Shown piece after piece: positions 57,601-64,000 of a stretch of DNA of 64,000 nucleotides. This DNA is from Nostoc carneum NIES-2107 (GTDB lineage Bacteria > Cyanobacteriota > Cyanobacteriia > Cyanobacteriales > Nostocaceae). Position 1 is the stretch's first letter, and every line of letters begins with the position of its first letter. The notes under the pieces were generated by a model, which had not been told where the DNA came from, did no database searches, and saw only the letters and a list, made by a program, of their open reading frames with translations. The DNA is taken from NCBI GenBank assembly GCA_002368155.1, contig AP018181.1:124001-188000 (forward strand), given 5' to 3'. Both the position numbers and the translations under genes were made by a program.

Positions 57601-58867
57601 GCATGGTAATTACAACTGCTAACCGCCCATTGCTAATGTCTACTACCTGAGTCAGCAGTTTGATAAATCTTTGCTTTTCTTGGGGACTAGCACCACCTGT
57701 AAATACTTCTTCAAATTGATCGACTACGAGCAGAAATTTTGCTGAATCTGGGAGATTTTCGAGAATTGCAGATAAATTATTTTGCTCATCTTCAATCAAT
57801 TCTTTAAGCTGCTTCTCGTTTTTAACTCCTGGAAAAAACTTTTGAAAAGCGCTTCTCAACTTAATTAAAGGTTCAAATCCTGGTTTAATTGGTTCTAATA
57901 CTTGCCATTCACTTTCATTTAATTGAGGAATTAAACCTGCCCGCACTACGGAAGATTTACCGCTACCTGATGCGCCAATAATGGGAATAAAGTTAGCTTG
58001 TGTGAGTTTCTGTTGAATTAAGTTAACTACTTTCTGGCGACCAAAAAAGAATTTGGCGTGTTCTTTGTCAAAAGCTTGTAATCCTCGGTAAGGACATTCT
58101 TCACTTACCACCCCAGATGCTACCGGATTCTGTGGCGGATAAAAAACTAAGGAAATCGACCTCCCACCACCCATGTAAATTGCTTCTTGTCCGCTTCCCT
58201 TGAGTTCCCGCGATACGAAGCTCATCAAATCGTTGGCGTTGACTTCACCTGTAGTATCATCGGCTTTATCTTGAGACAATCCTTTGATGACTGCTTTGGT
58301 GAAAATCCCACCTTCAGCATCTTCCCTAGCTCTTTCAAATGCACGGGAGGCTGTAATTAAGCAGTAGTCTTGTTTGCTGTTGAAGACTGGGAAACTAGAT
58401 CTGATGAAGCTTCTTTCTAATAATGAGCCAGCGTAACAGCAATCTAACAGTATCACCAGGCTGCTGAGTTGAGATTTTGCAATTAAGGTGTTGAAGTCAT
58501 CAAAGGCGATCGCATTTTGCCCGTCTTTATTACAATCTGAAGTAGCCAAATACCCCTTCGGTTCACCTGTGAGGCTGGGTGCTTCAAATCCATGTCCTGC
58601 AAAATAAATCAGCGCCTCGCTACCCTTGGCTTTCTCCAGTAAAAACAGCCTCAGCCTTTGACCGAGTTCTTTACCCAGTAATTTTTTATCAGGGGTGACT
58701 TGCCAGAGATTTTCACTCTCGATTAATTTACCAGGCAACGGCTGCACATCAAAGCGACCGTGTTCTTTTAATAGCTGTGCGATTTGTTCGGCATCGTTGA
58801 CGGCTTTTGGTAGGTTAGTGAAGTTGTCATACTTGGCAATGCCAATTACCAGCGCATATCGAGCCAT
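54608..58867 (-). CDS. Caspase-like protease fused to nSTAND NTPase and 14 WD40 repeats
   Basis: 1,419 aa from ATG 58867; a TTG 69 bases upstream would add a hydrophobic stretch but is less likely. Residues 1-245 form a caspase/metacaspase domain with H92 (YFAGHGFE) and C144 (LDCCYAG). An nSTAND NTPase core follows (about 258-620) with P-loop 298-GASGSGKS-305 and Walker B-like LLVVDQFEEVF, then a helical region. Fourteen WD40 repeats fill about 780-1373, enough for two seven-bladed propellers. A conserved-looking Cys/Arg tail (EVCCNRLRYHP, AACEVCRKYVW) ends it. The fold order is that of signal-activated suicide or immune proteases. It is divergent from a Trypco1-like gene. Confidence 0.93.
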   Translation of the reverse strand: MARYALVIGIAKYDNFTNLPKAVNDAEQIAQLLKEHGRFDVQPLPGKLIESENLWQVTPDKKLLGKELGQRLRLFLLEKAKGSEALIYFAGHGFEAPSLTGEPKGYLATSDCNKDGQNAIAFDDFNTLIAKSQLSSLVILLDCCYAGSLLERSFIRSSFPVFNSKQDYCLITASRAFERAREDAEGGIFTKAVIKGLSQDKADDTTGEVNANDLMSFVSRELKGSGQEAIYMGGGRSISLVFYPPQNPVASGVVSEECPYRGLQAFDKEHAKFFFGRQKVVNLIQQKLTQANFIPIIGASGSGKSSVVRAGLIPQLNESEWQVLEPIKPGFEPLIKLRSAFQKFFPGVKNEKQLKELIEDEQNNLSAILENLPDSAKFLLVVDQFEEVFTGGASPQEKQRFIKLLTQVVDISNGRLAVVITMRADFLEPCLQYESLTQLIQTQAVFIGDLTGVDLKASITEPAKLQGHTVEEALLLKILQDVKQEPGFLPLLEFALTKLWDKRDQEKHQLTLEQYEKLGELAGALNLHAEKVYHYQDFEEESPTQERTQQEKEWIRLIFLRLLRTGEGDKDTRQRQPKATILNIAGHDPNQQQQLSELLDGEVGLVKGRLLVTGKDEKGEAWIDLAHEALIEGWQQFTLWRQQDRDLRRVSDRLEDTRREWLNKRQDDKYLMQGGLLAEVRDSWQQLQPYLQSPQEDKNFYQHSDTHENDRIANLEMALTESRLLYKAARVENLLSFQPVDSLVLAINTVGENREQMPKKILNPVLTCLHRVMEKVQVPIPFSGHNKSVTSVAFSPDSKMIASGSLDSKIRLWDIQGNSISNSFCGHELSVWSVAFSPSGKMIVSGSKDKKVRLWNLQGEPIGQPFQGHEDTVWSVSFSPNGKMIVSGSSDKTVRLWNLQGEPIGQPFQGHEDNVVAVAFSPDGKIIVSGSNDKTIRLWNLQGKPIAQPFQGHEDFVTSVAFSPDGKKIVSGSRDKTLRLWKLERMFSWENQKHPVFQAFSGHQDTVWSVAFSPDGKQIVSSSNDQTIRLWNLQGQLISEPLREQNNSMFQEEGFWSVAFSPDGQMIVSSSDDNRVRLWDIKKYCMSQPLWGHQNYVTSVTVSPNSQMIATASDDSTVRLWDINGKPISDPLLGHERYVLTVAFSPDGQMIASGGVDGTVRLWNLQGNLIAPPFQGDMYSVGTLAFSPDGQMIVTGSNDGTVRLWDLKGNPITQPFHGHESLVNSVAFSSDGQMIVSGSWDNTVRLWDLQGNLIGQPFQGHRSYVNSVAFSPDGQMIASGSWDNTVRLWDLQGNLISQPFQGHEDCVNSVAFSPDGQMIVSGSSDNTVRLWDIEGRLIGQPLQGHTNYVRTVTFSPDGETIVSGSHDKTVRLWRVGWLTSLEVCCNRLRYHPIFTNPPNEEAKAACEVCRKYVWDNEDV

Positions 58868-58936
58868 ATCTCTGTGGCGTTCATTTTTACGTAATAGTAC
58901 TAGAATAACAATCAAAAAACTAACTGAGGCTACCAA

Positions 58937-59272
58937 ATGTCAGAAGTACAAAGGCTGATTGTCAAAGATGACGATCAAGAGTACGAAATCTATGTGGAAT
59001 CTAAGGAAGCTGCTGAGGTTCCAGAAGATGAGGAACCAGGATACCGTGATATTTTACCTACAGTAAAAATTCAAGAGTTTCAGAGCAAGATTCGTAATTA
59101 TGCCAAGTTAGCTGTCGGGGCTTTTAAGAATATACCTGATGCAGAAGAGGTGACTGTTAAATTTGGGATCAAGTTGGGTGGGAAAACGGGGATTCCGTTT
59201 TTAACTGAGGGTTCGGCGGAAAGTAATTTTGAAATCGAAGTTAAGTATAATTTGGCGCAGAAGAAGCCATAA
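58937..59272 (+). CDS. Trypco1-like (CU044_2847-type) small conflict-system protein
   Basis: 111 aa. The body TVKIQEFQSKIRNYAKLAVGAFKNIPDAEEVTVKFGIKLGG followed by a glycine-rich turn and SNFEIEVKYNL matches the trypsin-co-occurring domain 1 pattern as I know it: a helix pair, then EVxFGxKL, then a final hydrophobic strand. Start ATG 58937 follows CTGAGG. It faces the caspase-nSTAND gene across 69 bases. Domains of this type accompany proteases and STAND NTPases in bacterial conflict loci. No enzyme residues are visible, so it is likely a sensor or adaptor. Confidence 0.75.
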   Translation: MSEVQRLIVKDDDQEYEIYVESKEAAEVPEDEEPGYRDILPTVKIQEFQSKIRNYAKLAVGAFKNIPDAEEVTVKFGIKLGGKTGIPFLTEGSAESNFEIEVKYNLAQKKP

Positions 59273-59298
59273 TTCGACGCGTTATATATATTTATTCT

Positions 59299-59325
59299 GA
59301 GGGCACGGCAATGCCGTGCCCCTAC
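59299..59325. repeat. REP-like palindrome d
   Basis: GAGGGCACGGCA-ATGCCGTGCCCCTAC; core arms pair perfectly. Lies between the Trypco1-like gene and the RAYT. Confidence 0.85.
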
Positions 59326-59380
59326 CATTTGTCGCATCTCAAAGCGAATTGATATTAATGACATCACACAGAATTTTTAA

Positions 59381-59980
59381 TTAAAAAGGTATATCGAAAA
59401 GGTAATCTTGAATATCAGAATTATGTCGCGGGTTTTCTGGGTCTTTATCCCAACGCTGGGGATTATTGGCAATGTATTCTCGAATGTTATCTACCGATTT
59501 TTCTTCTCTACCAATATGTTCGTAGAAATTGCGTTGCCAGATTGATTGCCCTTGGGTTTTCCAAATTATATTTATGCTTTTGCTAACAACGCTTTTATAA
59601 CTACCAATAACTGTAGATATAGAACCTCGTACAGGGTGACCAAATTTTTCTGTGTTGTGGTCGAGATGTTGATTGAGGGCAAGGCATTGCCTTGCCCCTA
59701 CAGGGTTTTCGGTGATGATTAAGATGCCGTGTAGATGGTTAGGCATGACTACAAAGGCATCTAATTCAATGTGATGAAAATGTTCGGGTATTGTTTGCCA
59801 GCAGTTGAAGACAATATGACCTAAAGAATTTAATTGCATTTCGCCATTAACCACATTACCAAATAAACATTGCCGTGCTTTGGTGCAAATGGTGATGAAG
59901 TATGCACCAGGTTGGGTGTAATTGTACCCTTTCAAGCGAATAGAACGGCGATGATGTTTTTGTGGATCATAAGGCATCAA
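59381..59980 (-). CDS. REP-associated tyrosine transposase (RAYT), IS200-like
   Basis: 199 aa single-strand transposase of the Y1 HUH superfamily. Markers: SIRLKGYNYTQPGAYFIT at the start, HUH pair H82-L-H84 in VVMPNHLHGILI, candidate nucleophile Y128 in GSYKSVVSK, WQRNFYEHI and NIREYIANNPQRW. RAYTs move or maintain REP palindromes, and REP-like palindromes lie on both sides (59299, 60053, 60202). A copy also sits inside the frame at 59675-59701, coding residues 94-102 (VGARQCLAL). All motifs are intact, so it may be active. Confidence 0.92.
   Translation of the reverse strand: MMPYDPQKHHRRSIRLKGYNYTQPGAYFITICTKARQCLFGNVVNGEMQLNSLGHIVFNCWQTIPEHFHHIELDAFVVMPNHLHGILIITENPVGARQCLALNQHLDHNTEKFGHPVRGSISTVIGSYKSVVSKSINIIWKTQGQSIWQRNFYEHIGREEKSVDNIREYIANNPQRWDKDPENPRHNSDIQDYLFDIPF
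59675..59701. repeat. REP-like palindrome e inside the RAYT coding sequence
   Basis: GAGGGCAAGGCATTGCCTTG then CCCCTAC, identical over 26-27 bases to palindrome g; its 27-base length is a multiple of three and keeps the frame. Confidence 0.9.
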
Positions 59981-60052
59981 TTTATCTATAAATTTATTAG
60001 CAATATTTCTTTATTTCAATGTCTAATTCTAACCTTTACCCATATAAATAAT

Positions 60053-60080
60053 GTAGGGGCAAGGCAATGCCTTGCCCTCC
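60053..60080. repeat. REP-like palindrome f
   Basis: GTAGGGGCAAGGCA then ATGCCTTGCCCTCC; exact reverse complement of palindrome g over 28 bases. Confidence 0.9.
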
Positions 60081-60201
60081 AACCCATTTGGCATCTCAAC
60101 GATAAATAATATTATTTTTTGCAATGTTCTTGATATTAAAATGACACTAATTTTTATATGGGAAAATACAAATAAATTATTAGCGGAGATGCATATTTAT
60201 T

Positions 60202-60229
60202 GGAGGGCAAGGCATTGCCTTGCCCCTAC
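60202..60229. repeat. REP-like palindrome g
   Basis: GGAGGGCAAGGCAT then TGCCTTGCCCCTAC; with palindrome f it forms an inverted pair around 121 bases, the usual REP/BIME arrangement next to a RAYT. Confidence 0.9.
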
Positions 60230-60289
60230 GTAATATATTTGTGTGGGTTTTATATTTCTTGTTGATCAAGTGAGGATTTGAAGGGGAAT

Positions 60290-60513
60290 ATTCGCCTTTT
60301 TTTCTCCATCATTCACCTTTGGATCTCGGAAGTTGCTGTTCAATGCATGAAATTTCGAGTTCAAAAGGAAAACATTCGCCTTTTTTTCTCCACCATTCAC
60401 CCTTGAATCTCGGAAGTTGCTGTTCTAATCTCGAAGTTTCGTGTTCAGAACTCGGAACGCCGAGTAATTTACTCCAACATCCGAGTTCTGAAGTGCAACT
60501 TCCGAGATATTTT
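60290..60513. repeat. Dispersed repeat, copies C and D, with 21-bp-type units
   Basis: Direct repeat of about 60 bases (about 60295-60350 and 60378-60435): GCCTTTTTTTCTCCA, CATTCACC, ATCTCGGAAGTTGCTGTTC. It is followed by TTCAGAACTCGGAACGCCGAG and TTCTGAAGTGCAACTTCCGAG units of the class found at 54326-54556. It overlaps the 3' side of the 157-aa gene. Nothing else is seen in 59981-60513. Confidence 0.75.
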
Positions 60514-60987
60514 CTACAATGCTGCTGTTTCAGGCTTGGGTTTCCGAGATTTGCGGGCGAATCTTTGCCCCATTTCGTCAACTACTGTCTCTAAACCACC
60601 GCCTTGTCCACTTGCTTTGGCGTAGTTATACACCTGTAAGGCGGTTGCATAGGCTTCGCTACCCACCGCTAGAGATGTATCATCTACCAATTCATGTAAT
60701 TGTGACAGCGATAGCAATAGGGGATATAACGCTTCAAATAATTGTACGTCTTTCCGCATTTCATCCAGGTCAAACGATCGCGGTAAGAAATCTGGATTCT
60801 GCGTCGCTACCTCCAATGCTTTACTGACAAAGGCGCGGCTTTTATCTCCCATCTTGGGTAAAGCTTTGCGCTCCTCGTTAGTTAAATCAATCAAAAATGG
60901 TAGCTTGTCTTTAATGGTGGTAATTGCTTGCAACACCTCATCTCTATCTGATTGCTTGAGTGTGGCACTAATTGGGCTTGTGGACAT
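60514..60987 (-). CDS. Hypothetical helical protein, 157 aa
   Basis: 157 aa, start ATG 60987. The protein is hydrophilic and helical: KQSDRDEVLQAITTIKDKLPFLIDLTNEERKALPKMGDK and FVSKALEVATQNPDFLPRSFDLDEMRKDV, then LYPLLLSLSQLHELVDDTSLAVGSEAYATALQVYNYAKAS, ending in a basic tail (RKSRKPKPETAAL). No transmembrane helix or catalytic motif. The last codons fall in or near the dispersed repeat. I have the impression this family is scattered among cyanobacteria and Bacteroidetes but cannot name it; function unknown. Confidence 0.7.
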   Translation of the reverse strand: MSTSPISATLKQSDRDEVLQAITTIKDKLPFLIDLTNEERKALPKMGDKSRAFVSKALEVATQNPDFLPRSFDLDEMRKDVQLFEALYPLLLSLSQLHELVDDTSLAVGSEAYATALQVYNYAKASGQGGGLETVVDEMGQRFARKSRKPKPETAAL

Positions 60988-61181
60988 AGAAATTAGTCTC
61001 CGGTATGTTTCGTACAGCAGTTTTCACCTCTTTGAACCACGCTGTCACTGCACATTATTGCTGTGCGCTGTAGGCAAATTTGGTCTATTTCCCAGAAAAT
61101 AGCTGTAATTTTAGATTGCCCACAGATACAATCAAAATTTCAATCGCATTTCAGGCCTTTTAAATAAAAAATATCCCAATT

Positions 61182-61244
61182 GTAAGGGCACGGCTTCTAC
61201 AGACTTTCGCTCAAGCAGAGATTTGATCGGTGCCGTGCCCCTAC
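61182..61244. repeat. GTAAGGGCACGGC...TGCCGTGCCCCTAC palindromic element
   Basis: Terminal arms GTAAGGGCACGG / CCGTGCCCCTAC around a 39-base centre. It resembles 13732-13794 with a different middle. The rest of 60988-61345 holds no gene. Confidence 0.8.
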
Positions 61245-61345
61245 CTGGTGGATAATTTATTTCTGAGACTCCGACAAACGACTTGAGAAAAATTGCACAT
61301 CGCGCTAGTCTTCATTAGCGTAACCGCACGCTGTATAATCAGGCG

Positions 61346-63760
61346 ATGACAAACCTGCTCTCTTCCGTAATTTCCTCTTTCACTTGGAATCGTCCCATTG
61401 GTCTTGGTTGGGATAAGCCCTACACTGTCCGCTACGCTAGCAATATTGATGATGGCCCTTGGCATGGTATGCCTTTAGGTGGCTTTGGTGCTGGTTGTAT
61501 TGGTCGTTCTTCTCGGGGAGACTTTAATTTATGGCATATTGACGGGGGAGAGCATACTTTTGAGAATATCCCCGCCTGTCAATTCAGTGTGTTTGAGTCT
61601 GATGGCTCATCTTCTCAAGCTTATGCTTTATGCACCCAAGCACCAGAGGATAAGAGTTTAGCTGCGTGGCGCTGGTATCCAGAAAGTAGGGGAGCAGGGG
61701 AGAATTTTCATACGGGGAATTATCATGCACTGTATCCCCGTAGTTGGTTTGTTTACGAAAATGTCTTCCAAGCACAGCTAAGTTGTGAGCAGTTTTCACC
61801 CATTTGGGCAAATAACTACAAAGAAACTAGTTATCCGGTGGCGATATTCTTGTGGAAAGCCCATAATCCCACGAATGCACCTATTACTCTCAGCATTATG
61901 CTCACCTGGCAAAATATGGTGGGCTGGTTTACTAATGCTTTGAAGTCGCCGGAAGTGAAAATTCGCGATGATGGTAGCCCAGTTTATGAATATCAGCCGC
62001 GTTTGGGCGAGAGTCAAGGTAATTACAATCAATTAGTGGAAAATGAGCAGCACTTTGGTTGCTTTTTATCCCGGGTTGCTGGTAATGCACCTGTGCAAGA
62101 AGGCGATGGTAGCTGGTGTATTGCAACTTTGAAGCATCCCCAGGTAGAAGTGTTTTATCACACCCGCTGGAATTCAGGCGGTACAGGTGATCAGTTGTGG
62201 CAAAGCTTTGCAGTAGATGGTTCTTTGCCCAATCATGTTGATGACACCCCAGCAGTAGATAATACACAAATTGGGGCAGCGATCGCACTGCGTTTTACTC
62301 TGCAACCAGGACAATCTCTAGAACTTCCCTTTGTCTTAACTTGGGATTTCCCGGTAACAGAATTTGCTGCCGGAATCAACTATTACCGCAGATATACAGA
62401 TTTTTTTGGTAGAGATGGTCAAAATGCTTGGGCGATCGCATCTACTGCCTTAACAGAATATCAGAATTGGCGATCGCAGATTCAAGATTGGCAACAACCC
62501 ATCCTCGACCGGGAAGATTTACCAGCTTGGTTGAAAATGGCTCTATTTAATGAGCTTTATGACCTCACTAGTGGTGGTACTCTCTGGAGTGCAGCCTCAG
62601 AAAACGATCCCATCGGTCAGTTCGCAGTGTTGGAGTGCTTAGATTACCGCTGGTATGAAAGTTTAGATGTGCGGTTGTATGGTTCTTTCGCCCTACTAAT
62701 ATTATTCCCTGAACTGGAAAAGTCAGTGATGCGGGCTTTTGCCAGGGCGATTCCCCACAGTGACGACCGCCAACGTGTAATTGGCTATTACTATACAATT
62801 GGCGCAGACACGACAACTGCAACCCGCAAAATCGCAGGTGCAACACCCCACGATTTAGGCGCACCTAACGAACATGTTTGGGAGAAAACTAACTACACCT
62901 GTTACCAAGACTGCAATTTATGGAAAGATTTAGGCAGTGATTTCGTGTTGCAAGTATACCGAGATTTTCTGCTCACGGGCGCTGATGATGTGCAGTTCCT
63001 CGCAGATTGTTGGAATGCAATTGTGCAAACTCTCGACTACCTGAAGACTTTTGATTTAGATGGCGATGGAATTCCCGAGAACTCCGGTGCGCCAGATCAG
63101 ACTTTTGATGATTGGCGACTGCAAGGTGTGAGTGCATATTGCGGGGGTTTATGGTTAGCAGCGTTAGAAGCTGCGATCGCCATTAGTGATATCTTACTCG
63201 AAAGCAACCTTCGCGACCTTAGCGCCTTCGCGGTTCAAAAATCTATCTATGAAACTTGGTTAAACCAATCTCGCCCCATCTACGAAGAAAAACTCTGGAA
63301 TGGGCAATATTATCGTCTGGATAGCGAGAGTGGTTCGGAAGTAGTGATGGCGGATCAGCTATGCGGACAATTTTATGCCAGGTTGTTGCAGTTACCGGAT
63401 ATTGTAGCGAGCGATCGCGCCTTATCTGCACTCAAAACTGTGTATGATGCTTGCTTCCTCAAATTCCAGAATGGTCAATTCGGTGCTGCAAACGGTGTTC
63501 TCATTGATGGTTCCCCAGAAAACCCCAAAGCCACCCACCCCCTAGAAGTCTGGACAGGTATCAACTTTGGACTAGCAGCTTTCCTCGTGCAGATGGGAAT
63601 GAAAGATGAAGCATTGCGCTTAACACAAGCCGTAGTCCAGCAAATTTACGACAACGGCCTACAATTCCGCACACCCGAAGCCATCACCGCATCTGGTACC
63701 TTCCGCGCCAGCACCTACCTACGCGCAATGGCTATCTGGGCAATTTACTTAGTGTATTAG
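61346..63760 (+). CDS. GH116 family beta-glucosidase/glucosylceramidase (GBA2-like)
   Basis: Retaining glycosidase, 804 aa with no signal peptide, so cytoplasmic. An N-terminal beta-domain starts with WHGMPLGGFGAGCIGRSSRGDFN. The (alpha/alpha)6 catalytic domain contains WLKMALFNELYDLTSGGTLW, where the Glu in FNELYDL aligns with the nucleophile of characterised GH116 enzymes. The acid/base region is PENSGAPDQTFDDW. Substrates in the family are glucosylceramides and aryl or oligo-glucosides. Start ATG 61346 follows CAGGCG. It stands alone right of the accessory region. Confidence 0.93.
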   Translation: MTNLLSSVISSFTWNRPIGLGWDKPYTVRYASNIDDGPWHGMPLGGFGAGCIGRSSRGDFNLWHIDGGEHTFENIPACQFSVFESDGSSSQAYALCTQAPEDKSLAAWRWYPESRGAGENFHTGNYHALYPRSWFVYENVFQAQLSCEQFSPIWANNYKETSYPVAIFLWKAHNPTNAPITLSIMLTWQNMVGWFTNALKSPEVKIRDDGSPVYEYQPRLGESQGNYNQLVENEQHFGCFLSRVAGNAPVQEGDGSWCIATLKHPQVEVFYHTRWNSGGTGDQLWQSFAVDGSLPNHVDDTPAVDNTQIGAAIALRFTLQPGQSLELPFVLTWDFPVTEFAAGINYYRRYTDFFGRDGQNAWAIASTALTEYQNWRSQIQDWQQPILDREDLPAWLKMALFNELYDLTSGGTLWSAASENDPIGQFAVLECLDYRWYESLDVRLYGSFALLILFPELEKSVMRAFARAIPHSDDRQRVIGYYYTIGADTTTATRKIAGATPHDLGAPNEHVWEKTNYTCYQDCNLWKDLGSDFVLQVYRDFLLTGADDVQFLADCWNAIVQTLDYLKTFDLDGDGIPENSGAPDQTFDDWRLQGVSAYCGGLWLAALEAAIAISDILLESNLRDLSAFAVQKSIYETWLNQSRPIYEEKLWNGQYYRLDSESGSEVVMADQLCGQFYARLLQLPDIVASDRALSALKTVYDACFLKFQNGQFGAANGVLIDGSPENPKATHPLEVWTGINFGLAAFLVQMGMKDEALRLTQAVVQQIYDNGLQFRTPEAITASGTFRASTYLRAMAIWAIYLVY

Positions 63761-63939
63761 GGCATGGGGCATAGGGCATGGGGCATTGGGCATAGAGAGT
63801 GCTGAGTGCTGAGTTTTGAGTTATCAGAGTAATTTCTCCCTCATCTCCCTCATCTCCCTCATCCTCCTAGTCCCCAGCCCCCAATCCCTAATCCCCAGTC
63901 CCCAATGCCCAATGCCCCATGCCCCATGCCCCATGCCCA
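63761..63939. repeat. Opposed heptamer tracts after the GH116 gene
   Basis: GGGGCAT/GGGCATA units at 63761-63796, then CATCTCCCT units (63837-63862) and CCCCAAT/CCCCATG units at 63870-63939. GGCATGGGGCAT and ATGCCCCATGCC are complementary across the gap, so the transcript could fold into a long hairpin that would end GH116 transcription. Confidence 0.8.
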
Positions 63940-64000
63940 ATATTTATTTTTGATTAACTAATTTCAATTTTGCAATCAAATATACATACAGAAAAATATC

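Noticed and set aside
58868-58936. Hydrophobic N-terminal extension of the caspase-like protein from a TTG codon
   Set aside because: It fills the whole divergent promoter gap and the caspase family start is MARYALVIG at ATG 58867; a membrane anchor is not excluded but less likely.
60309-60581. 90-aa minus-strand and 91-aa plus-strand frames across the dispersed repeat
   Set aside because: Both strands are open only because of the repeated units; no ribosome binding site, and they overlap the 157-aa gene.

Overview
The window is chromosomal DNA of a filamentous, probably heterocyst-forming cyanobacterium (Nostocales: Nostoc/Calothrix/Tolypothrix type). The evidence is the oxygenic photosynthesis gene set (psaK, psbU, petN, chlP, btpA), the frequent HIP1 octamer GCGATCGC, heptanucleotide repeat tracts (CCCCAGT/CCCCAAT, CATTACT) and many GTAGGG...CCCTAC palindromes between genes. 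I see no tRNA, rRNA or CRISPR array. The genes are spaced widely and mostly transcribed singly or in pairs.

Region by region. 1-4.1 kb: the 3' end of metH, ruvC, and an overlapping yvcK-tsaE pair. 4.2-7.0 kb: ftsI behind an FtsL-like membrane protein. 7.5-8.7 kb: two small exported proteins. 9-22.3 kb: glgB, an HtrA protease, an acetoacetate-decarboxylase-like protein, dnaK, an aldo/keto reductase, a DEAD-box helicase, rimO and btpA. 22.5-28.5 kb: a VKOR-thioredoxin fusion, a CHASE2-PAS-GGDEF diguanylate cyclase and a PAS-Crp-type regulator. 28.8-34 kb: a small conserved protein, coaD overlapping a DivIVA-like coiled-coil gene, small membrane or secreted proteins, and psaK. 34-45 kb: nadB, psbU, cysA, a YidD-like protein with a Cys-rich repeat tail, chlP, an Orn/Lys/Arg decarboxylase, a PEP-CTERM protein, a GNAT acetyltransferase and a Dus enzyme. 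45-53.4 kb: a four-GAF histidine kinase with a DXCF cyanobacteriochrome signature, a 53-aa membrane protein with petN, a membrane protein, a DEDDh exonuclease, a P450, a stand-alone CcmK-like shell protein and an aminotransferase.

53.4-61.3 kb looks like an accessory island. It holds a MazF-type toxin-antitoxin pair between two copies of a dispersed repeat, an 11 x 21-bp tandem repeat, a 1,419-aa caspase-like/nSTAND/14-WD40 protein divergent from a small Trypco1-like (CU044_2847-like) protein, a REP-associated tyrosine transposase (RAYT) with its palindromes, and a 157-aa unknown. The caspase-STAND-WD40 plus Trypco1-like pair is the best candidate for an uncharacterised conflict (immunity or cell-suicide) system. 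A GH116 glucosidase follows to the right end.

Four points deserve attention: the divergent caspase/Trypco1 pair; the predicted two-cysteine photoreceptor kinase; the RAYT whose own reading frame carries a REP palindrome; and the repeat families that extend into or abut coding sequences (tsaE tail, metH linker, ccmK 5' end).
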